Assembly (NCBI GenBank): GCA_036435485.1
Contig: CM071598.1
Coordinates: 121,894,148-121,958,147 of the forward strand
From: Saposhnikovia divaricata
Taxonomy: Eukaryota > Streptophyta > Magnoliopsida > Apiales > Apiaceae
Length of the DNA: 64,000 nt
Reading direction: 5' to 3'
The position numbers were made by a program, and so were the translations under genes. The notes under the pieces are model-generated. The model searched no databases. It worked only from the letters and a program-made list of their open reading frames with translations, and was not told the origin of the DNA. Of this stretch, positions 41,351-52,850 are shown in pieces (within the stretch, counting starts at the first letter, position 1; each line of letters opens with the position of its first letter).

Positions 41351-41994
41351 GTGAAAATATCAACTGGATTGTTGCAGCAGTAAATACTTACTTTATTTAA
41401 ATTCTTAATATTTTTGAAGTAAGTGTTGGCTGAAATATGATTTATAAATATTTCAAATATGTTACATATGTTGAAAATCATATTCGAATCAGCTTGAAAT
41501 TTCTATGAAATTTTAAGACAATCACTATTTAATTTATTAGAATATTCTTCATTTGAATAATTCTGGTGAATTTTAAAAAGATAGTGAAAATTAATTTTTA
41601 TGAGTGAAAAGTGTAGATCGATAAGTTAGACTTCTCGAATGACTTTCATGTCTATGGTCGACTTCTCTAACAAGTCTATTTGGAACACTCTTGAGTTCTC
41701 GAATAGTGCATTTTGGAGAAATCGAACAGAGACTTGCTTGAGTTCTCGAATAGGACATTTGAGTTCTCTAATGACTGAGTTCTCGAATAGAACATTTGAG
41801 TTCTCTAATGCTTCACTTCTCGAATAGGATATTTGAGCTCTCTAATGACTGAGTTCTCGAATAGAACATTTGAGTTGTCGAATCATTTGAAAAGGCTGAA
41901 TTCTCGCTGAATCTTAATCAATTTTGGATTTTTATTCAGAATTTTAAATCACTCATAAAAACATATTTTATTTAATTTAGAATTATGTTCTAAG
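41351..41994 (+). promoter_or_regulatory. Cop4 pol-ORF3 spacer, left part, with TTCTCGAA array
   Basis: Four copies of a unit of about 37 bp (41738-41889) alternate TTCTCGAATAG and GAGTTCTCTAATG. TTCTCGAA occurs at 41632, 41696, 41743, 41780, 41817 and 41854. TTCnnGAA is the core of heat-shock elements as established for plant and animal heat-shock factors. The spacer continues at 60110 beyond the nested gypsy sequences. Confidence 0.6.
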
Positions 41995-42866
41995 TTAGAT
42001 GTAAGAACCCAAATTTTCGGTAGAATTAAAACTTTTCTTATTATGATTAAGTGCATAAGTGAATGGTGATTCCAAAGAATAGTGGTTGTAAGAAATGGAT
42101 ATTGCTTCGGATAATGATCCCGATATATAGGTGTAATTTTTAGAATAAAGTAATTCAATGGTTGAGGACATAGATAAGAATAATCTATCGTCCAGGGAAT
42201 AAGCTGATGGACCTCTAGAGGGGAAATGAGAAGTGAGTTAGTGTAAAAACCTTAAATTTCTGGATTTGAGAGAATATTTCACCTTTTGATGAATAGTGTT
42301 TTTTTCATACGTGAATAGTACTTTTGTAAGTTGGAAAACTTTTCATGCCACCCTATGTACGAGACATGGTATGGATGTTTCGAAGTCATATTAATAATCC
42401 ACGGAGTAAATAAGTGTATGTAAAGACGATCGGAATTCAGAAATTCCTATTTTAATTTTGGTGTAATATTTGACCGAGCAGTGAATCATATATTATTATA
42501 TTCAAGAAATGAGATATTAAATTTGGGGAAATTGAGGATTTAATATTATGGAATTTTATTATATTGGATTTGAGAATTTAGAATGAAAAGCACCGAGGCA
42601 GCGAAGCGAACGTTCTAGAAACCGCTGGAACGTTATAACGAGATTAAGCGATAAAGCGAATGAATCATGGATTATGGATTGAGTTCATATCAAGATTAAT
42701 TATCCTACAAGATCATTAAGAGAATTATATCCAAGGGATTTACAAGAGACAAACCACTGAGACGATCACAGAATTCAATCGGTGAGTCAAACGACTAAAG
42801 AACTTTGCATAAAGCCCAAACAAAAAGCCCAAGAGCTTGGTAAAGGCCCAAGTTTTGGCCCAACTA

Positions 42867-45800
42867 TGTAAGAACCCTAATTTTTGTAATTTTTTTTATA
42901 TAATATCATATGACATTGTGAATTTGGAACCTTTTTAAGTCACCCATGTTGTTTAATGGAATTGATTATCTGAGAAAGTATGTTGTTACATTCACTATGT
43001 AAGAAAAAGGGAAGATTGCTGAAGGCAAGGGTCTTATTGTTAGTAAGATTTATAAAACTTGGGATTTGAGAGTTATTAGAATATTAAAAGATTTTTAAGG
43101 GATTATGACAAGGAGTTATGGATATTCGAGGAATTTACACAATTAAGTACTGAAGGAATTACAAGGAAATCTTTACGCGACAAAATATTATTACGAGGAG
43201 TTAATTAAGATACGATATGAATTAAAGATTAAGTGACAAGCATTGGTGGAGGAATAACAATACAAGGAAGGATATTACATGCAAGTCCCATGTAACTAGA
43301 TTGTTAGAAAAGCAAACTAGAAATGCAAAAGCAACTAGAGGAATAGTAACTAGTTAATGGTGCATTGTCCAAGGAGACAAGGAGGCATGGTTGGCACCTA
43401 GGAAGCTAGTACTAGGCTTGAGATCATGTGACAATATACATACAACAAAACATATCACAATAATACACCACTTTATTTCAAACCACACAAGCCAACAACT
43501 CTCTCTCTCCCCTTGTTCATAGAAGCTCTCGGCCCAAGCACCAAAAAGGAAGAAGAAGAAATTTTTTCTTCAACTTCCCATCACTTACAATTCAAGGCAA
43601 AATTCCTAGGTCCTCTACACTCTATAAAGAAGGTATGCTATGAATTTCAAACCCTTTTAACCATCCAATATTGAGATATTAATTGTTGAAGATTTAGTGA
43701 ATAGTAACCATGTATGTTTATCTTTTAGATCTTGAAGGATTAAGGGTTGTAGGAGCTCATCTAAGTGTTCTTAGAAACTATAAAGCTCATCCAAGGTTCC
43801 TAGGCACTCAAGAAGGTATACAATCCTCACCCCCCTTAACCATGGATTATTTATGGTGTATAATGTTAGATCCATGAACTTTAGTATGAATCTTGGTTAT
43901 AAGAGTTATGGATGATGAAAATCTTGAGTTTAAATGTTGTTGATGTGATTTTAAGCTTGTGCTTAGTGTATATAACTCCATGTGTGCTATAGAGTATGAT
44001 CTTGGTGGTTTAGATGATGGTTGTGATGTATTCTTAGGATTCTTGAATGGTTAAATAAGATAGCAAGCTGTGTAAATTTTCTGGGAACATGTACTGTATT
44101 GTAGGAGGGTTTTGAACCCCTAAATCTTGTCTCCTGAGGTCCTAATGCATATGGTTAGAAAGTTATTTGAATGTAGTTTCCAGAAATATAAGGTTCATGA
44201 CTAGGTGATGTGTAGATTTTGAGTTATGGCCTGAGAAGTGAAGAGTGGTTCTGGAATCCGAACTGCACTAAATGGTCCACTTGTGAGCCCTCTTTAAACC
44301 CCAAAAAATTTATGTAGGATCATGGAAAAATTAGGAGAGCTAGTAATTGCAGTGGTGAAGGCTACCCAAAAAGAATTGGATTAAAATATATATTTTTCAA
44401 TTTTATAAAAATGTTAGAGTAAAATTCGCGCAAGTGAAAAAGTCGTAAGAGGAGTATGATTTTAAGGAGGGACTAATACGCTTCGAATATGGTAATCAAA
44501 TTAAGTCGAATAAGTGATGAGCCTAATCGAGTGATGGCATGAACCTATAGTGGGGCTAGAGAGTCATAGGACTATGTCATTAAGTTAATTTTGTGTCCCC
44601 TAAAACCTTGTAATTAAAAAGGTATTGTTAAGGTACTAACGAACGACTGTTGGTTATGTATAGATCGTCATTCCACTCCGCAAGCTCGACCACCACAACC
44701 TCACCAAGGCAAGTTTACTTTTCAAAAATTACATATATAAGGACTTTCACTGTTGTGTTTGTAGTTTTCAATCATATTATATGTTTATGCTTATTGAGGT
44801 TATGATGAAATTTGAGATATATGCACATATATGTTTGTACCCCCTTGAACTTAGAATGAAATGTTTTCTTCGGACAACGACTCTAGCAATAGAGGTCGTA
44901 GCGGTCTTAATATACCATTGATCGGGGAGCGGTATATTATATATCGTGATTAAATTGTGAAAACCCGAAGGGTCATTCGGGAAGTTTCGTATACTTAAGT
45001 ATTTATTTTTATATCTTCGTAAATACTCAAAATACCTATCTTGGATTAAAAGCTTACTTCATTAAATAATTATTTTATTAATTATTAATATTAAATCTTA
45101 AAATATCATTTATTAATTATTATTCACTATTTTAAAGACAAAGCTAATCCAAGATACCTTTAGCACTTTCAAACTCGAACTCTTTCGAACCCAAAACATT
45201 TTCGAAAACCCCTGGTCAGGTCTTGCTTCTTGTACGATTTCAAGAATTATCGGTCGACTGATGTCGGACCTCAACTACTCAGTTTCCAATCAAAATAAAG
45301 TTTTTAAAAGAAAAAGAAAAGGGACTCTGGCAGGTGTGGGAATCGTTGACGAACGATTCCCGGAATGTGTAAGCGGCCGTGAGCCAGGCGGTCCATCAAT
45401 TATTATTCCGGCCCAGGTGTTGCCGAAGGATGATTACGGATGTAGTTTTCATCGAGGGTGATTACGGATGTAGTTTTCACCCGGGGATAGTTACGGATGT
45501 AGTTTCTATCCTTCTACCGGTAGAGAAGACCCGCGGATTATTGGACTTGGATGTGGCGACTGATCATCATCAATCCCTGTCATGTTTTATGTTTTCATTA
45601 AGTCCCATTCCTCCACTTTGGAAAAATGCTCTGACACTGCTTCTTAGGCCAATGTGCCAAGTTGCTGATAGTGTTCTATTTTGATGAGAAAGATGTTGAC
45701 TTCATGCAGTATCTAGAACTGCAAGTTTACTTTGAAAACAAGGGCACGTATTGGTGCACCTTCGAAATTTAACAACGATGACAAATGATTTTATAACCGA

Positions 45801-46366
45801 TTGATATAAACGAGTTTAATAACTGTTAAACATATGTAATGTTATATTGCTTACCTTATACATATATTTCTTGCTGAGCTATAGTTGCTCACTCTTACTT
45901 GTTTTCAAATTTACAAACACAACAGTTAAGAGAAATGGCAAGACCCAGACAGACTGCCCGAAAGCAGGTGACTAGGCCCGAGGCAGCAGTTGAGATTCCA
46001 CCGGTAGGCCCCATTAGCGGGATTGGCTGGCAACTTTTGTTAGTACGTTTTATTTATAAGTATGACCTGTGCAAAGCAGTGTACCGTAACAAACATTCAA
46101 GCCTCTAACACCGCTTCATATCGAAGTGTTGTTGGTATCATAAATGCTATTTAATTCGGTCTGTAATAACTCTGAAGCTTTTACTTTTGCTCAATCAAGT
46201 GTATGACGTTTCTGAGACTCTAACCTCTGTGTGTGTGTGTGCGGTGTGAGTTTTATTGCGGGGTTGATGGCTGTTATATATATATTATGTGCAAGAACAG
46301 GTATTTATTAATGGAAAATTGACCGTGAGCGCCTAGATCTCCGACCCCGGATCTGGGGGCGTCACA
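42867..46366 (+). repeat. Gyp1 5' LTR with split leader
   Basis: 3,500 bp, TGTAAGAACCC to GCGTCACA. A TATA-like ATATACATAC (about 43435) precedes a CT-rich leader. Donor-like AAG|GTATGC at 43632/43633, acceptor at 43728, 87-nt mini-exon 43729-43815 ending AAG|GTATAC; acceptor 44663, 45-nt mini-exon 44664-44708 ending AAG|GCAAGT, the known GC-AG donor consensus; acceptor 45925 before the Arg-rich ORF. Three repeats of ATTACGGATGTAGTTTC-type sequence at 45425-45510. Confidence 0.93.
45935..46108 (+). CDS. Histone H3-tail-like short ORF in Gyp1 5' LTR
   Basis: Starts MARPRQTARKQVTRPEA in a strong initiation context (AGAAATGGC). As a plain ORF it gives 57 residues. A candidate splice donor (CCG|GTAGGC, GT at 46004-46005) after codon 23 would instead fuse the first 23 residues, in phase 0, to the ORF starting at 46668, whose ATG directly follows an acceptor. 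Histone H3 has QTARK at the same distance from its N-terminus. I infer possible histone mimicry; chance similarity of a short basic peptide is the alternative. Confidence 0.45.
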   Translation: MARPRQTARKQVTRPEAAVEIPPVGPISGIGWQLLLVRFIYKYDLCKAVYRNKHSSL

Positions 46367-46370
46367 GAAA

Positions 46371-46382
46371 TGGTATCAGAGC
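46371..46382 (+). promoter_or_regulatory. Gyp1 primer-binding site
   Basis: TGGTATCAGAGC, four bases after the LTR end; initiator tRNA-Met complement. Confidence 0.92.
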
Positions 46383-46427
46383 GAGGTTACAGTTCTCAGA
46401 AACGATAGTAATTTAAGAAAGCAACCC

Positions 46428-46429
<2 letters not shown>

Positions 46430-46520
<91 letters not shown>
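46430..46520 (+). repeat. (AAT)n microsatellite, about 30 units
   Basis: An uninterrupted TAA/AAT run in the Gyp1 5' untranslated region between the primer site and the extra ORF. Confidence 0.98.
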
Positions 46521-46521
<1 letters not shown>

Positions 46522-46667
46522 CCCAATAACAACCCTTATAATACCTAGAACTCTCATCGAGTTTGCAGTCGGGTTATCGGATATAGCCCTGATTTTAAGG
46601 CCCGTGAGGGAACTACTCCTTAAACTTTTCTTTATGGTTAGTGACCCACCTTATTTTCCTTGTGTAG

Positions 46668-47246
46668 ATGGCGGAGATTCCAGACCCTGAGGCCTATGAG
46701 AGAGAGCATGATGAGGCACTGATGCGAGATACCGAGGATCCTGAGGAGGACATGGGTGCTGACCCTGAGCTTGGCCCCTGGATTACGTTGATAGGAGATA
46801 CTGATGATGAGGATCCCGATGAGGAGCCCTTTGAGCCTGAGCCTGAGCCTGTTACCCCCTCTCCTGTAGCTACTGACGAGGAGAGTGTGCGATCTGGTGA
46901 GGGCCGTGTTGTGTCACCCCCACCCTCTCCACAGTCATCGAGCCCTGTTTCATCGGATGATGACTCCGAGGATGATACTTCTGGCGAGGAGGAGCTTGAC
47001 CCTACCCCTGCTCCTGCTCCAGCTCCTGCACCTGCTCCTGTCCCTGTCATACCACCCCCACCGATGGACCTACCCCCGGTGTCGGGCACTGAGCACGCCT
47101 ATGTTGTGCAGTTCCTGACCCGAGACCTACTTTCTGCCGAGGCCAGACTTAATGAGGCGAGGCGGGCACTAGTGGAGGAACGCGAGGCGCGACTGAGGAT
47201 TCAGGCTGAGATGAGGACTGATGTTGCTAGCAGGACTAGAGCTTGA
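46668..47246 (+). CDS. Gyp1 extra ORF upstream of gag: acidic protein
   Basis: 192 residues. The N-terminal half is very acidic (clusters of Asp/Glu around residues 25-75), followed by Ser/Asp blocks (about 90-110), an Ala-Pro repeat (about 112-125), and an Ala/Glu/Arg helix likely to form a coiled coil (LLSAEARLNEARRALVEERE). The ATG follows an excellent 3' splice site (TTATTTTCCTTGTGTAG). The TGA at 47244-47246 is probably a mutated Arg codon: the same frame stays open to TGA at 47394-47396 and is strongly Arg-rich. An ORF before gag is unusual for a chromovirus. No family recognised; the shape recalls acidic histone-binding proteins, which is only an analogy. Confidence 0.6.
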   Translation: MAEIPDPEAYEREHDEALMRDTEDPEEDMGADPELGPWITLIGDTDDEDPDEEPFEPEPEPVTPSPVATDEESVRSGEGRVVSPPPSPQSSSPVSSDDDSEDDTSGEEELDPTPAPAPAPAPAPVPVIPPPPMDLPPVSGTEHAYVVQFLTRDLLSAEARLNEARRALVEEREARLRIQAEMRTDVASRTRA

Positions 47247-47396
47247 CTCCATAGGATTGATAGGAGGAGTCGCGTGAGGATTATCGGTTTAGGAGTCCGC
47301 GGGGGCGGAGTGGTCCAGACCAGGGATGCTAGGCGTGTTGTGCGTCGTGCATTTTCCCGAGTGAGGGCCTTGCTCCATCGCGGGGCGGCACCATGA

Positions 47397-48128
47397 TGTG
47401 TTACGGATAGCTCAGTCCTCTAGGTTCAAATGACATTAGTGTGTCGATTTTGCGGGATAGTTGACTTGTGCAGTGGTATCCTTTCTGACCAGTGGATGAG
47501 TAGACTGACCTACAGATATGTAGATGTGACTTCGGATAGTATGTACGGATGTAGCCCTGCTTTTGTGTAGCCCTAACTATTCAGATGATGTACTTGTTAT
47601 TGTTCCACTTTTGTTAGACCTTGATATTGGAACCATGTGTTAGGCTTTAACATCCAAACTATGTGATGACTCTGTATCGTATTTATCTAGTTTAGTTTCC
47701 TTGATATTGTCTCAACTGCCTTACTTTCTGATGCCATGCTTTACTGTTTTGATATACAACTGTGAATATACAACTTCTACAAGCCACAAATACAACCATG
47801 CTGTTTTAAATTTACGACATGCGATTTCAAATTGTTCTCTACAAATTTCCAAATGTTCCTACAAATTTTAAAATAAATTTTCAAAAAAATAAAAATAAAA
47901 AAATTCTATTAGTCGAAGTTTTGAAATCTCAAAAAAACTCCTGCAAATGTTTTCGCACCCCCTAGCGATTTTCCCCAAAAATGTTTTGACTTTTTATCAC
48001 CAGCATCAGGTTATTAAAACTTTTGCAATTTCTACCCTTATGAGGAGGAACGATACGTTCCTGACTCGTGTAAACGCTGTCAGGTAATTGGAAAACCCTA
48101 ACCCATTTCTTGTTGCATTATCAGAATC
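47397..48128 (+). other. Spacer between extra ORF and gag, ending in acceptor-like site
   Basis: No coding signal. The last bases before gag contain CTAAC (about 48099-48103) and TTCTTGTTGCATTATCAG (AG 48123-48124), a textbook branch point and acceptor spacing, four bases before the gag ATG. Confidence 0.45.
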
Positions 48129-51100
48129 ATGCCACCCAGAAGAATGAACACTCGAGCTCACCCGGTCAGTTCTGAAGGCCAGGGTAGCCACCATGGGACC
48201 GGAGGCCACCAGAACCATGAAGGAGAGAACGTGAATCTGAGTGAGGATGAGGGCAACGATTATAACTTGTTTGATAACTCTGAGTATGACGAAGAAGAAG
48301 CTGGTGATGACACCCGAGAGGTAGAACATCCAAGGGGAGGCCCTATGGAGCAATTCATGGAACTACTTAGGCAGAAGTTGGACCGTCCCCCGGTTCAGCA
48401 ACCACCCAGCAATGCGAATGCAAATGCCTTCCGGAATTTCAAATCTATAAAACCCCCGGAATTCAAGGGAACCGCAGACCCGGTTGAGGCAAGAGCCTGG
48501 TTGAAGGAAATGGAAAAATCTTTCGAGATACCGGGAGTCGCTGAGGGGCAAAAGACTATTTTCGCCACCTACCTCCTGAAGGGTGAGGCAAACTATTGGT
48601 GGGAAGCTAAGAAGAATTTGGAGGGAAAAGGTGTGGTGACCTGGGAGAGGTTTAGCGAGCTGTTCTTGGAAAAGTACTTCCCTAGGTTCATGGGGACCCA
48701 AATGGAGCTGAAGTTTTTAGAAATAAAGCAAGGTAACATGACGGTGGCCGAGTATGAGGCCAAATTTACTGAGTTGTCAAGGTTTGTGCCGGAATATGTG
48801 AACACTGAGGCAAAGAGGGCCCGAAGGTTTCAACTGGGGCTAAAGCAATGGATTCAGAATCGTGTGGCGGTTCTTGAGGTGACAGACTATGCCACCCTGG
48901 TACAGAAAGCATCAATTGTTAAGGCTGGGAGTGAGCAGATGCAGAAGGAGAGGGAAGGAAAGAAGAGGAAGTTTGATAGTCGAAAGGGAAACTCTACGGG
49001 TGGGAGCTTTCCGAGCAAATTTAAGCGAGGGGCGATATCCCAACCCAGCGGAAACTTTGGAACCAAGAGAGCTGAAAGTTGGAGTGTGGGCCAGGGCGGC
49101 CGGCCACAGGGATCGTCTTACTCTACCCCATCCCGAGCCCTACCCCCGGATTGCAACAAGTGTGGAAGGAAGCATGCGGGCGTGTGTAACCTGCAGGATG
49201 TGAAGTGCTTCAAGTGTGGGCTGACAGGACATTACGCTAACGCCTGTCGAGGAACTAGTAACAACACCAATGCTGGAGGCAATTGCTTCAAGTGTGGGAA
49301 ACCAGGGCACCGAATGAGGGAATGTTTGTCCTCTGGGCCAGCTGCGTCAAGAGTGAGTGGAACTGCTTCTAACAAAGCCCCTACTGCAAGAACTTTTAAC
49401 ATGACGGTGCAAGATGCCATGAGGAACACGGATGTGATTGCAGGTACCCTACTACTCAACTCAGTTAAGGAAAATGTTTTATTTGATTCGGGAGCTACCA
49501 AGTCTTTCACATCCCTAGATTTTGTATGTCAGTTAGGCCTTAAGGCTGAACCGTTGAAAGACAGACTGCAAGTAGAGATAGCTAATCATGAAATTATCCA
49601 TGTTAGCCAAGTATATCCAGGTTGTGACCTAGAAATAGGAGGACGACACTTTCGGGTAGATTTAATACCTTTTAAACTAGGAGAGTTTGACGTAATAGTA
49701 GGTATGGATTGGTTGACAGCCCACGGAGCCCAGATTGATTGTGTAAAGAAGAAAGTAAGTTTGAGACTGCCAGGGGACGAGGAGGTAGTATTTAGTGGAA
49801 AAAGGCAAAACCAAAAGTTCCTGACTGTGATTCAAACTAAGAAGCTGTTACGTAAAGGATGTGAAGCCTATTTAGCCTATGTGAAGGATACCAAGAAGGA
49901 GGCACCAAACCTATAGGAAATCCCTGTCCTTAATGAGTTCGCAGACGTATTTCCGGATGATCTTCCAGGACTACCACCTGATAGAGACATTGAGTTCGCT
50001 ATAGACTTAGTTCCTGGTACGGCCCCAATTTCGAAAGCCCCATATCGGCTAGCCCTAGTGGAGATGAAAGAGCTGGCCACTCAGTTACAGGAGTTGTTGG
50101 ATAAAGGGATGATAAGACTTAGTGTGTCACCGTGGGGAGCCCCGGTGTTATTCGTGAAAAAGAAGGATGGTAGTATGAGATTATGTATAGACTACAGAGA
50201 GTTGAATAAGGTGACTATAAAGAATAAATATCCCTTGCCCAGGATAGATGACCTGTTTGATCAACTAAAGGACGCAGTTTATTTTTCTAAAATTGATTTG
50301 AGGACCGGGTACCACCAGTTAAGAATTAAGCCAGAAGATATACCAAAGACGGCCTTTCGCACCCGGTACGGACACTATAAGTTCCTAGTGATGTCATTTG
50401 GGTTAACGAATGCCCTCACAGCTTTCATGGATTTAATGAATCGAGTCTTCAAGAAGTACTTGGACAAGTATGTTATAGTCTTCATCGATGACATCTTGAT
50501 TTATTCCAAGATGAAGGAGGAGCATGCAGAGCAATTGAGGATTGTGTTGGGAGCATTGAGAGAAGAAAAGTTTTACGCTAAGTTCTCGATGTATGAATTT
50601 TGGTTGAGGGAAGTTCAGTTTTTAGAGCATGTGATTAGCGATCAAGGCATCCTAGTGGACCCAGCCAAAATAGAGGCTGTATCAAATTGGGAGAGACCAA
50701 CCACTCCGACAGAGGTGAGAAGTTTTATAGGATTGGCTGGCTACTATAGGAGGTTTGTCCAAGACTTTGCCAAGATAGCAGCCCCTTTGACCCGACTAAC
50801 TCGCAAGACCGAGAAGTTTGTGTGGACCGAAAAATGCGAAGAGAGCTTTCAAGAGTTGAAAAAGAGATTGGTGACAGCACCAGTACTAGCCCTACCCGAT
50901 GATAAGGGAGATTTCGTGATTTATAGCGACGCATCCCATAAAGGTTTAGGATGTGTACTTATGCAGCACGGTAAAGTGATTGCGTATGCGTCCAGACAAC
51001 TTAAGGAGTACGAGATAAGATACCCCACCCATGATTTGGAATTAGCGGCGATAGTTTTCGCTTTAAAGATCTGGAGGCATTATCTTTACGGAGAAAAGTG

Positions 51101-52817
51101 TGAAATCTACACGGATCACAAGAGCTTAAAGTACATATTCACTCAGAAGGAGTTAAACATGAGGCAGAGGAGATGGCTAGAGCTAATCAAGGATTATGAT
51201 TGTGAGATTCATTATCACCCAGGGAAGGCCAACGTGGTGGCCGATGTACTTAGCCGAAAGGAGAAACTCAAGATGATAACGTCAGCGGATGAGTTGATCA
51301 AAGATTTTGAGAAACTGGAGATTGAAGTGAGGTTACCAGGAATTGGACAAGAGAGCCTAAGGGAAATAAGAGTCCAACCACCGCTATTGGAAAAGATTAA
51401 GTTATGCCAGGAAAAGAAGATAGAAGAAGAAAAGAATTCGATGGAGAAAATTTTGACTGGCGAGGAAATTAAGTGTGAAAAGGACGGGAATGGGGTTATG
51501 AGGTACGCATCTAGGATATGGATCCCGAACGTTCAGGAATTAAAAGACGAGGTTTTGCAAGAGGCTCATAGTTCAAGGTACTCAATTCACCCTGGAGGCA
51601 CTAAGATGTATAGAGATCTGAGAGAGTACTATTGGTGGCCAAACATGAAGAAGGACGTGGCAGAGTGGGTAAGTAAATGCTTGACATGTCAAAGAGTAAA
51701 GGCCGAACACCAGAGGCCCAGTGGATTGTTGCAACCCTTAGAGATACCCGAGTGGAAGTGGGAGCATATTGCGATGGACTTTGTGGTCGAACTACCAAGG
51801 ACCAAGACTAATCATGATGCCATTTGGGTAATTATCGATAGATTGACCAAGTCAGTACATTTTCTTCCAATCAACGAGAGATACACGGTCGACAGGCTGG
51901 TGGATATTTATTTAAAGGAGATCGTGGTTAGGCATGGGGTTCTTGTGAGCATTGTATCAGATAGAGACCCAAGATTCAACTCCAGGTTCTGGAGGAGTTT
52001 TCAAGATTGTGTGGGGACCAAGTTAAACATGAGTACTGCATACCACCCCCAATCAGATGGACAGAGCGAGAGAACAATCCAGACCATAGAGGACATGTTG
52101 AGAGTATGTGCCATAGATTTTAAGGGAAGTTGGGATGACCACTTGCCGTTGATCGAATTTTCCTACAACAACAGTTACCATGCGAGTATAGGAATGCCCC
52201 CATATGAAGCCTTATACGGACGAAGGTGTCGATCTCTCTCGTGTTGGGAAGAGGTTGGAGAGCGGAAGATTTTAGGGCCCGAACTGGTCCAACAGACGAG
52301 AGAAACTATCGAACTTATACGAGGACGGCTGGTAGCAGCCCAGGATAGAAAGAAGAAATATGCATACCAGAACCGCAAGGACAAAGAATATGAGGTAGAA
52401 GAGTTCGTGATGCTAAAAGTATCGCCGTGGAAGGGATTGATGAGATTTGGAAAGAAAGGGAAGCTAAGTCCGAGGTTTATAGGACCTTTTGAGATCTTGA
52501 GGCGTGTTGGAAAGTTAGCCTATGAACTAGCCTTGCCCCCGAGCTTGCAGCAAGTGCATAATGTGTTTCATGTGTCCATGCTATGAACCTACCACACGGA
52601 CTTTCGGCATGTGATAGAATACGACCAGATAGACCTACAGCCAGATTTGACTTATGTGGAGAAACCAGTGGAAATCATGGATAGAAAAGAACAAGTGCTG
52701 AGGAACAAGGTTGTCAAACTAGTGAGAGTTTTGTGGAGGAACCAGAATGTCGAAGAATCAACATGGGAACTAGAGAGCACGATGCGCGAAAAGTACCCCC
52801 AGCTGTTTTCAACCTGA
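48129..52817 (+). pseudogene. Gyp1 gag-pol polyprotein with chromodomain, two internal stops
   Basis: One frame of 1,562 codons. Gag domain (AWLKEMEKSFEIPGV, YFPRFMGTQMELKFLEI), Cys motif CNKCGRKHAGVC, knuckles CFKCGLTGHYANAC and CFKCGKPGHRMREC, protease DSGATKSF, RT with FIDD at residues 785-788, RNase H (YSDASHKGLGCVL), integrase finger about 1150-1190, catalytic Asp1217, Asp1278, Glu1314 (exact D35E) and a C-terminal chromodomain-like segment (VLWRNQNVEESTWE, about 1525-1545). Stops: TAG 49914-49916 between protease and RT, TGA 52584-52586 before the chromodomain; both look like C-to-T changes. Otherwise well preserved. The chromodomain has the plant group II look, without the full aromatic cage. 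Confidence 0.94.
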
Positions 52818-52837
52818 TTCCGGGACGGAATCCTTTT

Positions 52838-52850
52838 AAGGAGGGGAGGC
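52838..52850 (+). promoter_or_regulatory. Gyp1 polypurine tract
   Basis: AAGGAGGGGAGGC immediately before the 3' LTR start TGTAACAACCC. Confidence 0.88.

Noticed and set aside
45261..45684. Two overlapping frames in the Gyp1 5' LTR (repeated at 55109-55673)
   Set aside because: They follow the short tandem repeats; the frames overlap each other, and in the solo LTR (12080-12500) the corresponding stretch has no comparable open frame.
46371..46382. tRNA gene
   Set aside because: Only the short complement to the tRNA 3' end is present, as expected for a primer-binding site; the same holds at 24051 and 35564. No tRNA or rRNA gene was seen.
46694..47089. Minus-strand Ser/Gly-rich frame opposite the Gyp1 extra ORF
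   Set aside because: Mirror of the Asp/Ser/Pro-rich sense codons; no start context or domain.
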